A stretch of DNA of 64,000 nt, taken from NCBI GenBank assembly GCA_964057225.1, contig OZ059898.1, positions 20,065,267-20,129,266 on the forward strand, written 5' to 3'. A program made the position numbers and the translations under genes. Positions 41,999 through 54,180 of the stretch are shown piece by piece. Under the pieces are notes generated by a model. It did no database searches and was not told where the DNA came from. It saw only the letters and a program-made list of their open reading frames with translations. The first letter of the stretch is position 1, and every line of letters begins with the position of its first letter. The stretch comes from Auanema rhodensis. Its lineage: Eukaryota > Nematoda > Chromadorea > Rhabditida > Rhabditidae.

Positions 41999-42351
41999 TC
42001 GGAAAATGATGCATTAGTGTATGTTGAGTTTCCATGTACACTCAACATTGCTTCCAAAAACATTTTGACAAGAATTTTTCCGAAAAATTTCAAAATAATT
42101 TCGCAAAAAGTAGATGTTTTTAGATTTTTTTTTAAGGCAAAGACGATGGACAATGTTATTCAACGAAAAAATTAATTCTTCAGGGTGAAAATCGAGGATA
42201 TAAGTGTGAACTTATATCAGTTGATATCTCGGTGCATTTTTAAGCTAGCGCAAATCTGATAACACAGATCGACGCAGCTTGAAAATCCGCATCGAATGCA
42301 CTATACTACATTGAGAAACGCTTGATACAAAAATTAGTTATGATCGTTTGG

Positions 42352-42473
42352 AAAATGATGCATTAGTGTATGTTGAGTTTCCATGTACACTCAACATTGT
42401 TGAGTGTACATGGAAACTCAAAATACACTAATGCATCATTTTAGTGTATGTTGAGTTTCCATGTACACTCAAC
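42352..42473. repeat. Fold-back (inverted) insertion, copy 1: 44-bp-arm hairpin plus third arm
   Basis: Arm 1 (42352-42395) is normal + strand unit sequence from AAAATGATGC to CTCAAC. Three bases (ATT) follow, then arm 2 (42399-42442) is its reverse complement with one mismatch (position 42372 G opposite 42422 A). From 42443 the sequence resumes on the + strand at AGTGTATG and runs through the same stretch again, with TT as 2-bp microhomology at the second join. The unit is lengthened by 78 bp. The inverted arm reads as the complement of GTATTTTGAG, while both flanking + strand arms read GTATGTTGAG, so the template for the inverted arm was a different unit. It is the only inversion in the window apart from its duplicate. 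Confidence 0.95.
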
Positions 42474-44530
42474 ATTGCTTCCAAAAACATTTTGACAAAA
42501 ATTTTTTCGAAAAATTTCAAAATAATTTCGCAAAAAGTAGATGTTTTTAGATTTTTTTTTTCAAGGCAAAGACGATGGACGATGTTATTCAACAAAAAAA
42601 TTAATTCTTCAGGGTGAAAATCGAGGATATAAGTGTGAACTTATATCAGTTGATATCTCGGTGCATTTTTAAGCTAGCGCAAATCTGATAACACAGATCG
42701 ACGCAGCTTAAAAATCTGCATCGAATGCACTATACTACATTGAGAAACGCTTAATACAAAAATTAGTTATGATCGTTCGGAAAATGATGCATTAGTGTAT
42801 GTTGAGTTTCCATGTACACTCAACATTGCTTCCAAAAACATTTTGACAAGAATTTTTCCGAAAAATTTCAAAATAATTTCGCAAAAAGTAGATGTTTTTA
42901 GATTTTTTTTTTAAGGCAAAGACGATGGACAATGTTATTCAACGAAAAAATTAATTCTTCAGGGTGAAAATCGAGGATATAAGTGTGAACTTATATCAGT
43001 TGATATCTCGATGCATTTTTAAGCTAGCGCAAATCTGATAACACAGATCGACGCAGCTTAAAAATCCGCATCGAATGCACTATACTACATTGAGAAACGC
43101 TTAATACAAAAATTTGTTATGATCGTTTGGAAAATGATGCATTAGTGTATTTTGAGTTTCCATGTACACTCAACATTGCTTCCAAAAACATTTTGACAAA
43201 AATTTTTTCGAAAAATTTCAAAATAATTTCGCAAAAAGTAAATGTTTTTAGATTCTTTTTTTTAAGGCAAAAACGATGGACAATGTTATTCAACGAAAAA
43301 ATTAATTCTTCAGGGTGAAAATCGAGGATATAAGTGTGAACTTATATCAGTTGATATCTCGGTGCATTTTTAAGCTAGCGCAAATCTGATAACACAGATC
43401 GACGCAGCTTAAAAATCCGCATCGAATGCACTATACTACATTGAGAAACGCTTGATACAAAAATTAGTTATGATCGTTTGGAAAATGATGCATTAGTGTA
43501 TTTTGAGTTTCCATGTACACTCAACATTGCTTCCAAAAACATTTTGACAAAAATTTTTTCGAAAAATTTCAAAATAATTTCGCAAAAAGTAAATGTTTTT
43601 AGATTTCTTTTTTCAAGGCAAAGACGATGGACGATGTTATTCAACAAAAAAATTAATTCTTCAGGGTGAAAATCGAGGATATAAGTGTGAACTTATATCA
43701 GTTGATATCTCGGTGCATTTTTACGCTAGCGCAAATCTGATAACGCAGATCGACGCAGCTTAAAAATCCGCATCGAATGCACTATACTACATTGAGAAAC
43801 GCTTAATACAAAAATTTGTTATGATCGTTTGGAAAATGATGCATTAGTGTATGTTGAGTTTCCATGTACACTCAACATTGCTTCCAAAAACATTTTGACA
43901 AAAATTTTTTCGAAAAATTTCAAAATAATTTCGCAAAAAGTAGATGTTTTTAAATTTCTTTTTTCAAGGCAAAGACGATGGACAATGTTATTCAACGAAA
44001 AAATTAATTCTTCAGGGTGAAAATCGAGGATATAAGTGTGAACTTATATCAGTTGATATCTCGGTGCATTTTTACGCTAGCGCAAATCTGATAACACAGA
44101 TCGACGCAGCTTAAAAATCCGCATCTAATGCACTATACTACATTGAGAAACGCTTAATACAAAAATTTGTTATGATCGTTTGGAAAATGATGCATCAGTG
44201 TATGTTGAGTTTCCATGTACACTCAACATTGCTTCCAAAAACATTTTGACAAAAATTTTTTCGAAAAATTTCAAAATAATTTCGCAAAAAGTAAATGTTT
44301 TTAGATTTCTTTTTTCAAGGCAAAGACGATGGACGATGTTATTCAACAAAAAAATTAATTCTTCAGGGTGAAAATCGAGGATATAAGTGTGAACTTATAT
44401 CAGTTGATATCTCGGTGCATTTTTAAGCTAGCGCAAATCTGATAACACAGATCGACGCAGCTTAAAAATCCGCATCGAATGCACTATACTACATTGAGAA
44501 ACGCTTGATACAAAAATTAGTTATGATCGT

Positions 44531-46983
44531 TTGGAAAATGATGCATTAGTGTATTTTGAGTTTCCATGTACACTCAACATTGCTTCCAAAAACATTTTGA
44601 CAAAAATTTTTTCGAAAAATTTCAAAATAATTTCGCAAAAAGTAAATGTTTTTAAATTTCTTTTTTCAAGGCAAAGACGATGGACAATGTTATTCAACGA
44701 ATAAATTAATTCTTCAGGGTGAAAATCGAGGATATAAGTGTGAACTTATATCAGTTGATATCTCGGTGCATTTTTAAGCTAGCGCAAATCTGATAACACA
44801 GATCGACGCAGCTTAAAAATCCGCATCGAATGCACTATACTACATTGAGAAACGCTTGATACAAAAATTAGTTATGATCGTTTGGAAAATGATGCATTAG
44901 TGTATTTTGAGTTTCCATGTACACTCAACATTGCTTCCAAAAACATTTTGACAAAAATTTTTTCGAAAAATTTCAAAATAATTTCGCAAAAAGTAAATGT
45001 TTTTAGATTTCTTTTTTCAAGGCAAAGACGATGGACGATGTTATTCAACAAAAAAATTAATTCTTCAGGGTGAAAATCGAGGATATAAGTGTGAACTTAT
45101 ATCAGTTGATATCTCGATGCATTTTTAAGCTAGCGCAAATCTGATAACACAGATCGACGCAGCTTAAAAATCCGCATCGAATGCACTATACTACATTGAG
45201 AAACGCTTAATACAAAAATTTGTTATGATCGTTTGGAAAATGATGCATTAGTGTATTTTGAGTTTCCATGTACACTCAACATTGCTTCCAAAAACATTTT
45301 GACAAAAATTTTTTCGAAAAATTTCAAAATAATTTCGCAAAAAGTAAATGTTTTTAGATTCTTTTTTTTAAGGCAAAAACGATGGACAATGTTATTCAAC
45401 GGAAAAATTAATTCTTCAGGGTGAAAATCGAGGATATAAGTGTGAACTTATATCAGTTGATATCTCGGTGCATTTTTAAGCTAGCGCAAATCTGATAACA
45501 CAGATCGACGCAGCTTAAAAATCTGCATCGAATGCACTATACTACATTGAGAAACGCTTAATACAAAAATTAGTTATGATCGTTCGGAAAATGATGCATT
45601 AGTGTATGTTGAGTTTCCATGTACACTCAACATTGCTTCCAAAAACATTTTGACAAAAATTTTTCCGAAAAATTTCAAATAATTTCGCAAAAAGTAGATG
45701 TTTTTAGATTTTTTTTTAAGACAAAGACGATGGACAATGTTATTCAACGAAAAAATTAATTCTTCAGGGTGAAAATCGAGGATATAAGTGTGAACTTATA
45801 TCAGTTGATATCTCGATGCATTTTTAAGCTAGCGCAAATCTGATAACACAGATCGACGCAGCTTAAAAATCCGCATCGAATGCACTATACTACATTGAGA
45901 AACGCTTAATACAAAAATTAGTTATGATCGTTTGGAAAATGATGCATTAGTGTATTTTGAGTTTCCATGTACACTCAACATTGCTTCCAAAAACATTTTG
46001 ACAAAAATTTTTTCGAAAAATTTCAAAATAATTTCGCAAAAAGTAAATGTTTTTAGATTTCTTTTTTCAAGGCAAAGACGATGGACGATGTTATTCAACA
46101 AAAAAATTAATTCTTCAGGGTGAAAATCGAGGATATAAGTGTGAACTTATATCAGTTGATATCTCGATGCATTTTTAAGCTAGCGCAAATCTGATAACAC
46201 AGATCGACGCAGCTTAAAAATCCGCATCGAATGCACTATACTACATTGAGAAACGCTTAATACAAAAATTTGTTATGATCGTTTGGAAAATGATGCATTA
46301 GTGTATTTTGAGTTTCCATGTACACTCAACATTGCTTCCAAAAACATTTTGACAAAAATTTTTTCGAAAAATTTCAAAATAATTTCGCAAAAAGTAAATG
46401 TTTTTAGATTCTTTTTTTTAAGGCAAAAACGATGGACAATGTTATTCAACGGAAAAATTAATTCTTCAGGGTGAAAATCGAGGATATAAGTGTGAACTTA
46501 TATCAGTTGATATCTCGGTGCATTTTTAAGCTAGCGCAAATCTGATAACACAGATCGACGCAGCTTAAAAATCTGCATCGAATGCACTATACTACATTGA
46601 GAAACGCTTAATACAAAAATTAGTTATGATCGTTCGGAAAATGATGCATTAGTGTATGTTGAGTTTCCATGTACACTCAACATTGCTTCCAAAAACATTT
46701 TGACAAAAATTTTTCCGAAAAATTTCAAAATAATTTCGCAAAAAGTAGATGTTTTTAGATTTTTTTTTTAAGACAAAGACGATGGACAATGTTATTCAAC
46801 GAAAAAATTAATTCTTCAGGGTGAAAATCGAGGATATAAGTGTGAACTTATATCAGTTGATATCTCGATGCATTTTTAAGCTAGCGCAAATCTGATAACA
46901 CAGATCGACGCAGCTTAAAAATCCGCATCGAATGCACTATACTACATTGAGAAACGCTTAATACAAAAATTTGTTATGATCGT
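44531..46983 (+). repeat. Three-unit repeat (1050 bp) derived from the 40-41 kb block
   Basis: Units 44531, 44882, 45233 and 45584 reproduce 39951, 40302, 40653 and 41004 at an offset of 4580 bp, including the GAATAAATT unit. Units 44882-45584 are then repeated as 45932-46634 at 1050 bp. CAACGGAAAAATT and TTAAGACAAAG occur only in these two copies. Unit 45584 is 348 bp long, having lost one base in TTTCAAATAATTTC and one in the T-tract, which explains the 1050 rather than 1052 spacing. Confidence 0.82.
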
Positions 46984-47334
46984 TTGGAAAATGATGCATT
47001 AGTGTATTTTGAGTTTCCATGTACACTCAACATTGCTTCCAAAAACATTTTGACAAAAATTTTTTCGAAAAATTTCAAAATAATTTCGCAAAAAGTAAAT
47101 GTTTTTAGATTCTTTTTTTTAAGGCAAAAACGATGGACAATGTTATTCAACGAAAAAATTAATTCTTCAGGGTGAAAATCGAGGATATAAGTGTGAACTT
47201 ATATCAGTTGATATCTCGGTGCATTTTTAAGCTAGCGCAAATCTGATAACACAGATCGACGCAGCTTAAAAATCTGCATCGAATGCACTATACTACATTG
47301 AGAAACGCTTAATACAAAAATTAGTTATGATCGT

Positions 47335-47628
47335 TCGGAAAATGATGCATTAGTGTATGTTGAGTTTCCATGTACACTCAACATTGCTTCCAAAAACATT
47401 TTGACAAAAATTTTTCCGAAAAATTTCAAAATAATTTCGCAAAAAGTAGATGTTTTTAGATTTTTTTTTTAAGGCAAAGACGATGGACAATGTTATTCAA
47501 CGAAAAAATCAATTCTTCAGGGTGAAAATCGAGGATATAAGTGTGAACTTATATCAGTTGATATCTCGATGCATTTTTACTACATACTACATTGAGAAAC
47601 GCTTAATACAAAAATTAGTTATGATCGT
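47335..47628 (+). repeat. Truncated satellite unit (56 bp deleted), copy 2
   Basis: Identical in structure to the unit at 41705-41998, including the doubled TACTACA junction and the ATCAATTC change, exactly 5630 bp downstream. The shared junction shows both copies descend from one deletion event that was later duplicated together with its surroundings. Confidence 0.95.
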
Positions 47629-47981
47629 TCGGAAAATGATGCATTAGTGTATGTTGAGTTTCCATGTACACTCAACATTGCTTCCAAAAACATTTTGACA
47701 AGAATTTTTCCGAAAAATTTCAAAATAATTTCGCAAAAAGTAGATGTTTTTAGATTTTTTTTTAAGGCAAAGACGATGGACAATGTTATTCAACGAAAAA
47801 ATTAATTCTTCAGGGTGAAAATCGAGGATATAAGTGTGAACTTATATCAGTTGATATCTCGGTGCATTTTTAAGCTAGCGCAAATCTGATAACACAGATC
47901 GACGCAGCTTGAAAATCCGCATCGAATGCACTATACTACATTGAGAAACGCTTGATACAAAAATTAGTTATGATCGTTTGG

Positions 47982-48072
47982 AAAATGATGCATTAGTGTA
48001 TGTTGAGTTTCCATGTACACTCAACATTGTTGAGTGTACATGGAAACTCAAAATACACTAATGCATCATTTT
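47982..48072. repeat. Fold-back (inverted) insertion, copy 2: 44-bp-arm hairpin
   Basis: Same structure as at 42352-42442, displaced by 5630 bp: arms 47982-48025 and 48029-48072 around a 3-base ATT spacer, with the same single mismatch and the same + strand resumption at 48073. It is a passenger of the large duplication, not an independent event. Confidence 0.95.
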
Positions 48073-49249
48073 AGTGTATGTTGAGTTTCCATGTACACTC
48101 AACATTGCTTCCAAAAACATTTTGACAAAAATTTTTTCGAAAAATTTCAAAATAATTTCGCAAAAAGTAGATGTTTTTAGATTTTTTTTTTCAAGGCAAA
48201 GACGATGGACGATGTTATTCAACAAAAAAATTAATTCTTCAGGGTGAAAATCGAGGATATAAGTGTGAACTTATATCAGTTGATATCTCGGTGCATTTTT
48301 AAGCTAGCGCAAATCTGATAACACAGATCGACGCAGCTTAAAAATCTGCATCGAATGCACTATACTACATTGAGAAACGCTTAATACAAAAATTAGTTAT
48401 GATCGTTCGGAAAATGATGCATTAGTGTATGTTGAGTTTCCATGTACACTCAACATTGCTTCCAAAAACATTTTGACAAGAATTTTTCCGAAAAATTTCA
48501 AAATAATTTCGCAAAAAGTAGATGTTTTTAGATTTTTTTTTTAAGGCAAAGACGATGGACAATGTTATTCAACGAAAAAATTAATTCTTCAGGGTGAAAA
48601 TCGAGGATATAAGTGTGAACTTATATCAGTTGATATCTCGATGCATTTTTAAGCTAGCGCAAATCTGATAACACAGATCGACGCAGCTTAAAAATCCGCA
48701 TCGAATGCACTATACTACATTGAGAAACGCTTAATACAAAAATTTGTTATGATCGTTTGGAAAATGATGCATTAGTGTATTTTGAGTTTCCATGTACACT
48801 CAACATTGCTTCCAAAAACATTTTGACAAAAATTTTTTCGAAAAATTTCAAAATAATTTCGCAAAAAGTAAATGTTTTTAGATTCTTTTTTTTAAGGCAA
48901 AAACGATGGACAATGTTATTCAACGAAAAAATTAATTCTTCAGGGTGAAAATCGAGGATATAAGTGTGAACTTATATCAGTTGATATCTCGGTGCATTTT
49001 TAAGCTAGCGCAAATCTGATAACACAGATCGACGCAGCTTAAAAATCCGCATCGAATGCACTATACTACATTGAGAAACGCTTGATACAAAAATTAGTTA
49101 TGATCGTTTGGAAAATGATGCATTAGTGTATTTTGAGTTTCCATGTACACTCAACATTGCTTCCAAAAACATTTTGACAAAAATTTTTTCGAAAAATTTC
49201 AAAATAATTTCGCAAAAAGTAAATGTTTTTAGATTTCTTTTTTCAAGGC

Positions 49250-51213
49250 AAAGACGATGGACGATGTTATTCAACAAAAAAATTAATTCTTCAGGGTGAA
49301 AATCGAGGATATAAGTGTGAACTTATATCAGTTGATATCTCGGTGCATTTTTACGCTAGCGCAAATCTGATAACGCAGATCGACGCAGCTTAAAAATCCG
49401 CATCAAATGCACTATACTACATTGAGAAACGCTTAATACAAAAATTTGTTATGATCGTTTGGAAAATGATGCATTAGTGTATGTTGAGTTTCCATGTACA
49501 CTCAACATTGCTTCCAAAAACATTTTGACAAAAATTTTTTCGAAAAATTTCAAAATAATTTCGCAAAAAGTAGATGTTTTTAAATTTCTTTTTTCAAGGC
49601 AAAGACGATGGACAATGTTATTCAACGAAAAAATTAATTCTTCAGGGTGAAAATCGAGGATATAAGTGTGAACTTATATCAGTTGATATCTCGGTGCATT
49701 TTTACGCTAGCGCAAATCTGATAACACAGATCGACGCAGCTTAAAAATCCGCATCGAATGCACTATACTACATTGAGAAACGCTTAATACAAAAATTTGT
49801 TATGATCGTTTGGAAAATGATGCATCAGTGTATGTTGAGTTTCCATGTACACTCAACATTGCTTCCAAAAACATTTTGACAAAAATTTTTTCGAAAAATT
49901 TCAAAATAATTTCGCAAAAAGTAGATGTTTTTAAATTTCTTTTTTCAAGGCAAAGACGATGGACAATGTTATTCAACGAAAAAATTAATTCTTCAGGGTG
50001 AAAATCGAGGATATAAGTGTGAACTTATATCAGTTGATATCTCGGTGCATTTTTAAGCTAGCGCAAATCTGATAACACAGATCGACGCAGCTTAAAAATC
50101 CGCATCGAATGCACTATACTACATTGAGAAACGCTTGATACAAAAATTAGTTATGATCGTTTGGAAAGTGATGCATTAGTGTATTTTGAGTTTCCATGTA
50201 CACTCAACATTGCTTCCAAAAACATTTTGACAAAAATTTTTTCGAAAAATTTCAAAATAATTTCGCAAAAAGTAAATGTTTTTAGATTCTTTTTTTTAAG
50301 GCAAAAACGATGGACAATGTTATTCAACGAAAAAATTAATTCTTCAGGGTGAAAATCGAGGATATAAGTGTGAGCTTATATCAGTTGATATCTCGGTGCA
50401 TTTTTAAGCTAGCGCAAATCTGATAACACAGATCGACGCAGCTCAAAAATCCGCATCGAATGCACTATACTACATTGAGAAACGCTTAATACAAAAATTT
50501 GTTATGATCGTTTGGAAAATGATGCATTAGTGTATGTTGAGTTTCCATGTACACTCAACATTGCTTCCAAAAACATTTTGACAAAAATTTTTTCGAAAAA
50601 TTTCAAAATAATTTCGCAAAAAGTAGATGTTTTTAAATTTCTTTTTTCAAGGCAAAGACGATGGACAATGTTATTCAACGAAAAAATTAATTCTTCAGGG
50701 TGAAAATCGAGGATATAAGTGTGAACTTATATCAGTTGATATCTCGGTGCATTTTTAAGCTAGCGCAAATCTGATAACACAGATCGACGCAGCTTAAAAA
50801 TCCGCATCGAATGCACTATACTACATTGAGAAACGCTTGATACAAAAATTAGTTATGATCGTTTGGAAAATGATGCATTAGTGTATTTTGAGTTTCCATG
50901 TACACTCAACATTGCTTCCAAAAACATTTTGACAAAAATTTTTTCGAAAAATTTCAAAATAATTTCGCAAAAAGTAAATGTTTTTAGATTCTTTTTTTTA
51001 AGGCAAAAACGATGGACAATGTTATTCAATGAAAAAATTAATTCTTCAGGGTGAAAATCGAGGATATAAGTGTGAGCTTATATCAGTTGATATCTCGGTG
51101 CATTTTTAAGCTAGCGCAAATCTGATAACACAGATCGACGCAGCTTAAAAATCCGCATCGAATGCACTATATTACATTGAGAAACGCTTGATATAAAAAT
51201 TAGTTATGATCGT
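49250..51213 (+). repeat. Five-unit block, copy 1 (offset 4913 bp)
   Basis: Units 49459, 49810, 50161, 50512 and 50863 recur in order at 54372, 54723, 55074, 55425 and 55776. Markers: TGTATGTTGAG with GTAGATGTTTTTAAATTTC (first, second and fourth), TTGGAAAGTGATG in the third with GCAGCTCAAAAATCC at its end, and CAATGAAAAAATT in the fifth. The match extends left into the 3' half of unit 49108 (TTTACGCTAGC, TAACGCAGATCG) but not its 5' half, so the breakpoint lies within that unit. CATCAGTG in 49810 is not shared. Confidence 0.85.
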
Positions 51214-52617
51214 TTGAAAAATGATGCATTAGTGTTTTTTGAGTTTCCATGTACACTCAACATTGCTTCCAAAAACATTTTGACAAAAATTTTTTCGAAA
51301 AATTTCAAAATAATTTCGCAAAAAGTAAATGTTTTTAGATTCTTTTTTTTAAGGCAAAAACGATGGACAATGTTATTCAACGAAAAAATTAATTCTTCAG
51401 GGTGAAAATCGAGGATATAAGTGTGAGCTTATATCAGTTGATATCTCGGTGCATTTTTAAGCTAGCGCAAATCTGATAACACAGATCGACGCAGCTTAAA
51501 AATCCGCATCGAATGCACTATATTACATTGAGAAACGCTTGATATAAAAATTAGTTATGATCGTTTGGAAAATGATGCATTAGTGTATGTTGAGTTTCCA
51601 TGTACACTCAACATTGCTTCCAAAAACATTTTGACAAAAATTTTTTCGAAAAATTTCAAAATAATTTCGCAAAAAGTAAATGTTTTTAGATTCTTTTTTT
51701 TAAGGCAAAAACGATGGACAATGTTATTCAACGAAAAAATTAATTCTTCAGGGTGAAAATCGAGGATATAAGTGTGAGCTTATATCAGTTGATATCTCGG
51801 TGCATTTTTAAGCTAGCGCAAATCTGATAACACAGATCGACGCAGCTCAAAAATCCGCATCGAATGCACTATACTACATTGAGAAACGCTTAATACAAAA
51901 ATTTGTTATGATCGTTTGGAAAATGATGCATTAGTGTATGTTGAGTTTCCATGTACACTCAACATTGCTTCCAAAAACATTTTGACAAAAATTTTTTCGA
52001 AAAATTTCAAAATAATTTCGCAAAAAGTAGATGTTTTTAAATTTCTTTTTTCAAGGCAAAGACGATGGACAATGTTATTCAACGAAAAAATTAATTCTTC
52101 AGGGTGAAAATCGAGGATATAAGTGTGAACTTATATCAGTTGATATCTCGGTGCATTTTTAAGCTAGCGCAAATCTGATAACACAGATCGACGCAGCTTA
52201 AAAATCCGCATCGAATGCACTATACTACATTGAGGAACGCTTGATACAAAAATTAGTTATGATCGTTTGGAAAATGATGCATTAGTGTATTTTGAGTTTC
52301 CATGTACACTCAACATTGCTTCCAAAAACATTTTGACAAAAATTTTTTCGAAAAATTTCAAAATAATTTCGCAAAAAGTAAATGTTTTTAGATTCTTTTT
52401 TTTAAGGCAAAAACGATGGACAATGTTATTCAATGAAAAAATTAATTCTTCAGGGTGAAAATCGAGGATATAAGTGTGAGCTTATATCAGTTGATATCTC
52501 GGTGCATTTTTAAGCTAGCGCAAATCTGATAACACAGATCGACGCAGCTTAAAAATCCGCATCGAATGCACTATATTACATTGAGAAACGCTTGATATAA
52601 AAATTAGTTATGATCGT
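50512..52617 (+). repeat. Four-unit repeat, partial second copy (1404 bp offset)
   Basis: Units 50512 and 50863 recur at 51916 and 52267, including CAATGAAAAAATT; the end of the preceding unit (GCAGCTCAAAAATCC) also recurs, at 51841. Two units of TTAAGGCAAAAACG type (51214, 51565) lie between them. CATTGAGGAACG near 52233 is private to the second copy. Confidence 0.75.
50534..50561 (+). other. Second dyad, ATGTTGAGT...ACTCAACAT (representative copy)
   Basis: In units with TGTATGTTGAG the arms 50534-50542 and 50553-50561 are perfect 9-bp complements around the 10-base loop TTCCATGTAC. In units with TGTATTTTGAG or TGTTTTTTGAG the perfect stem shrinks to 6 bp (TTGAGT/ACTCAA). The fold-back insertions at 42.4 and 48.0 kb turn around right at the CTCAAC arm of a 9-bp version. 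TACTTTCAGC units (for example 16096, 60690) lose the dyad. Confidence 0.65.
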
Positions 52618-52968
52618 TTGAAAAATGATGCATTAGTGTTTTTTGAGTTTCCATGTACACTCAACATTGCTTCCAAAAACATTTTGACAAAAATTTTTTC
52701 GAAAAATTTCAAAATAATTTCGCAAAAAGTAGATGTTTTTAGATTTTTTTTTTCAAGGCAAAGACGATGGACAATGTTATTCAACGAAAAAATTAGTTCT
52801 TCAGGGTGAAAATCGAGGATATAAGTGTGAGCTTATATCAGTTGATATCTCGGTCCATTTTCAAGCTGGCGCAAATCTAATAACACAGATCGACGCAGCT
52901 TAAAATTCCGCATCGAATGCACTATACTACATTGAGAAACGCTTGATATAAAAATTAGTTATGATCGT
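52267..52968 (+). repeat. Two-unit block, copy 1 (offset 4211 bp)
   Basis: Unit 52267 (CAATGAAAAAATT, then CTATATTACATTG) followed by unit 52618 (AAATTAGTTCTTC, CGGTCCATTTTCAAGCTGGCGC) recurs at 56478-57179. The CGGTCC and GCTGGC changes remove the usual GGTGCAT and GCTAGC sequences and define a subfamily found only at 52.8-57.5 kb and 63.7 kb. Confidence 0.8.
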
Positions 52969-53669
52969 TTGAAAAATGATGCATTAGTGTATGTTGAGTT
53001 TCCATGTACACTCAACATTGCTTCCAAAAACATTTTGACAAAAATTTTTCCGAAAAATTTCAAAATAATTTCGCAAAAAGTAGATGTTTTTAGATTTTTT
53101 TTTTAAGGCAAAGACGATGGACAATGTTATTCAACGAAAAAATTAATTCTTCAGGGTGAAAATCGAGGATATAAGTGTGAACTTATATCAGTTGATATCT
53201 CGATGCATTTTTAAGCTAGCGCAAATCTGATAACACAGATCGACGCAGCTTAAAAATCCGCATCGAATGCACTATACTACATTGAGAAACGCTTAATACA
53301 AAAATTTGTTATGATCGTTTGGAAAATGATGCATTAGTGTATTTTGAGTTTCCATGTACACTCAACATTGCTTCCAAAAACATTTTGACAAAAATTTTTT
53401 CGAAAAATTTCAAAATAATTTCGCAAAAAGTAAATGTTTTTAGATTCTTTTTTTTAAGGCAAAAACGATGGACAATGTTATTCAACGAAAAAATTAATTC
53501 TTCAGGGTGAAAATCGAGGATATAAGTGTGAACTTATATCAGTTGATATCTCGGTGCATTTTTAAGCTAGCGCAAATCTGATAACACAGATCGACGCAGC
53601 TTAAAAATCCGCATCGAATGCACTATACTACATTGAGAAACGCTTGATATAAAAATTAGTTATGATCGT

Positions 53670-54180
53670 TTGAAAAATGATGCATTAGTGTTTTTTGAGT
53701 TTCCATGTACACTCAACATTGCTTCCAAAAACATTTTGACAAAAATTTTTTCGAAAAATTTCAAAATAATTTCGCAAAAAGTAGATGTTTTTAGTTTTTT
53801 TTTTTCAAGGCAAAGACGATGGACAATGTTATTCAACGAAAAAATTAATTCTTCAGGGTGAAAATCGAGGATATAAGTGTGAGCTTATATCAGTTGATAT
53901 CTCGGTCCATTTTCAAGCTGGCGCAAATCTAATAACACAGATCGACGCAGCTTAAAATTCCGCAGCGAATGCACTATACTACATTGAGAAATGCTTGATA
54001 TAAAAATTAGTTATGATCGTTTGAAAAATGATGCATTAGTGTATTTTGAGTTTCCATGTACACTCAACATTGCTTCCAAAAACATTTTGACAAAAATTTT
54101 TTCGAAAAATTTCAAAATAATTTCGCAAAAAGTAAATGTTTTTAGATTCTTTTTTTTAAGGCAAAAACGATGGACAATGT
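53670..54180 (+). repeat. Block with CGGTCC/GCAGCG markers, copy 1 (offset 2457 bp)
   Basis: Unit 53670 has TTTTTAGTTTTTTTTTTTC, CGGTCCATTTTC, GCTGGC, TTCCGCAGCGAATG and AAATGCTTGATAT. The same set recurs in unit 56127 exactly seven units downstream, and partly in the last units of the window (63501). The following unit (54021) matches 56478 through CAATGAAAAAATT and then diverges, so the right edge lies near 54200. Confidence 0.83.

Larger units (their letters stand above)
40280..44290 (+). repeat. 5630-bp-offset duplication, copy 1 (about 4 kb)
   Basis: This block and 45910-49920 match base for base apart from a handful of substitutions. It includes both private rearrangements: the shortened unit at 41705-41998 and the fold-back insertion near 42.4 kb. 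The offset of 5630 is 16 units of 351 (5616) adjusted by -56 for the short unit, +78 for the insertion and several one-base T-tract losses. The left edge is set by CGCTTGATAC (40275-40284) versus CGCTTAATAC in copy 2, and the right edge near 44290 where GTAAATG faces GTAGATG. Differences seen: CATCGAATG/CATCAAATG, CATCTAATG/CATCGAATG and changes shared with the 45.2 kb units. Confidence 0.9.
45910..49920 (+). repeat. 5630-bp-offset duplication, copy 2
   Basis: Carries the same short unit (47335-47628) and fold-back insertion (47982-48072) as copy 1 at exactly +5630. Within units 46283 and 46634 it has CAACGGAAAAATT and TTAAGACAAAG. Copy 1 lacks these, but the adjacent units 45233 and 45584 have them, so the left part was later homogenised with its neighbour or came from it. 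Its right edge lies inside unit 49810. Confidence 0.9.

Noticed and set aside
41820-42017. ATG-started 65-codon frame, repeated at 47450-47647.
   Set aside because: It arises because the 56-bp deletion and the shorter T-tract join two frames. The same structure at +5630 is explained by segmental duplication, not selection for a protein.
42352-42473. Terminal inverted repeats of a small transposon (MITE).
   Set aside because: Both arms are ordinary satellite sequence and nothing unrelated lies between them (3-base turn). No target-site duplication is visible.
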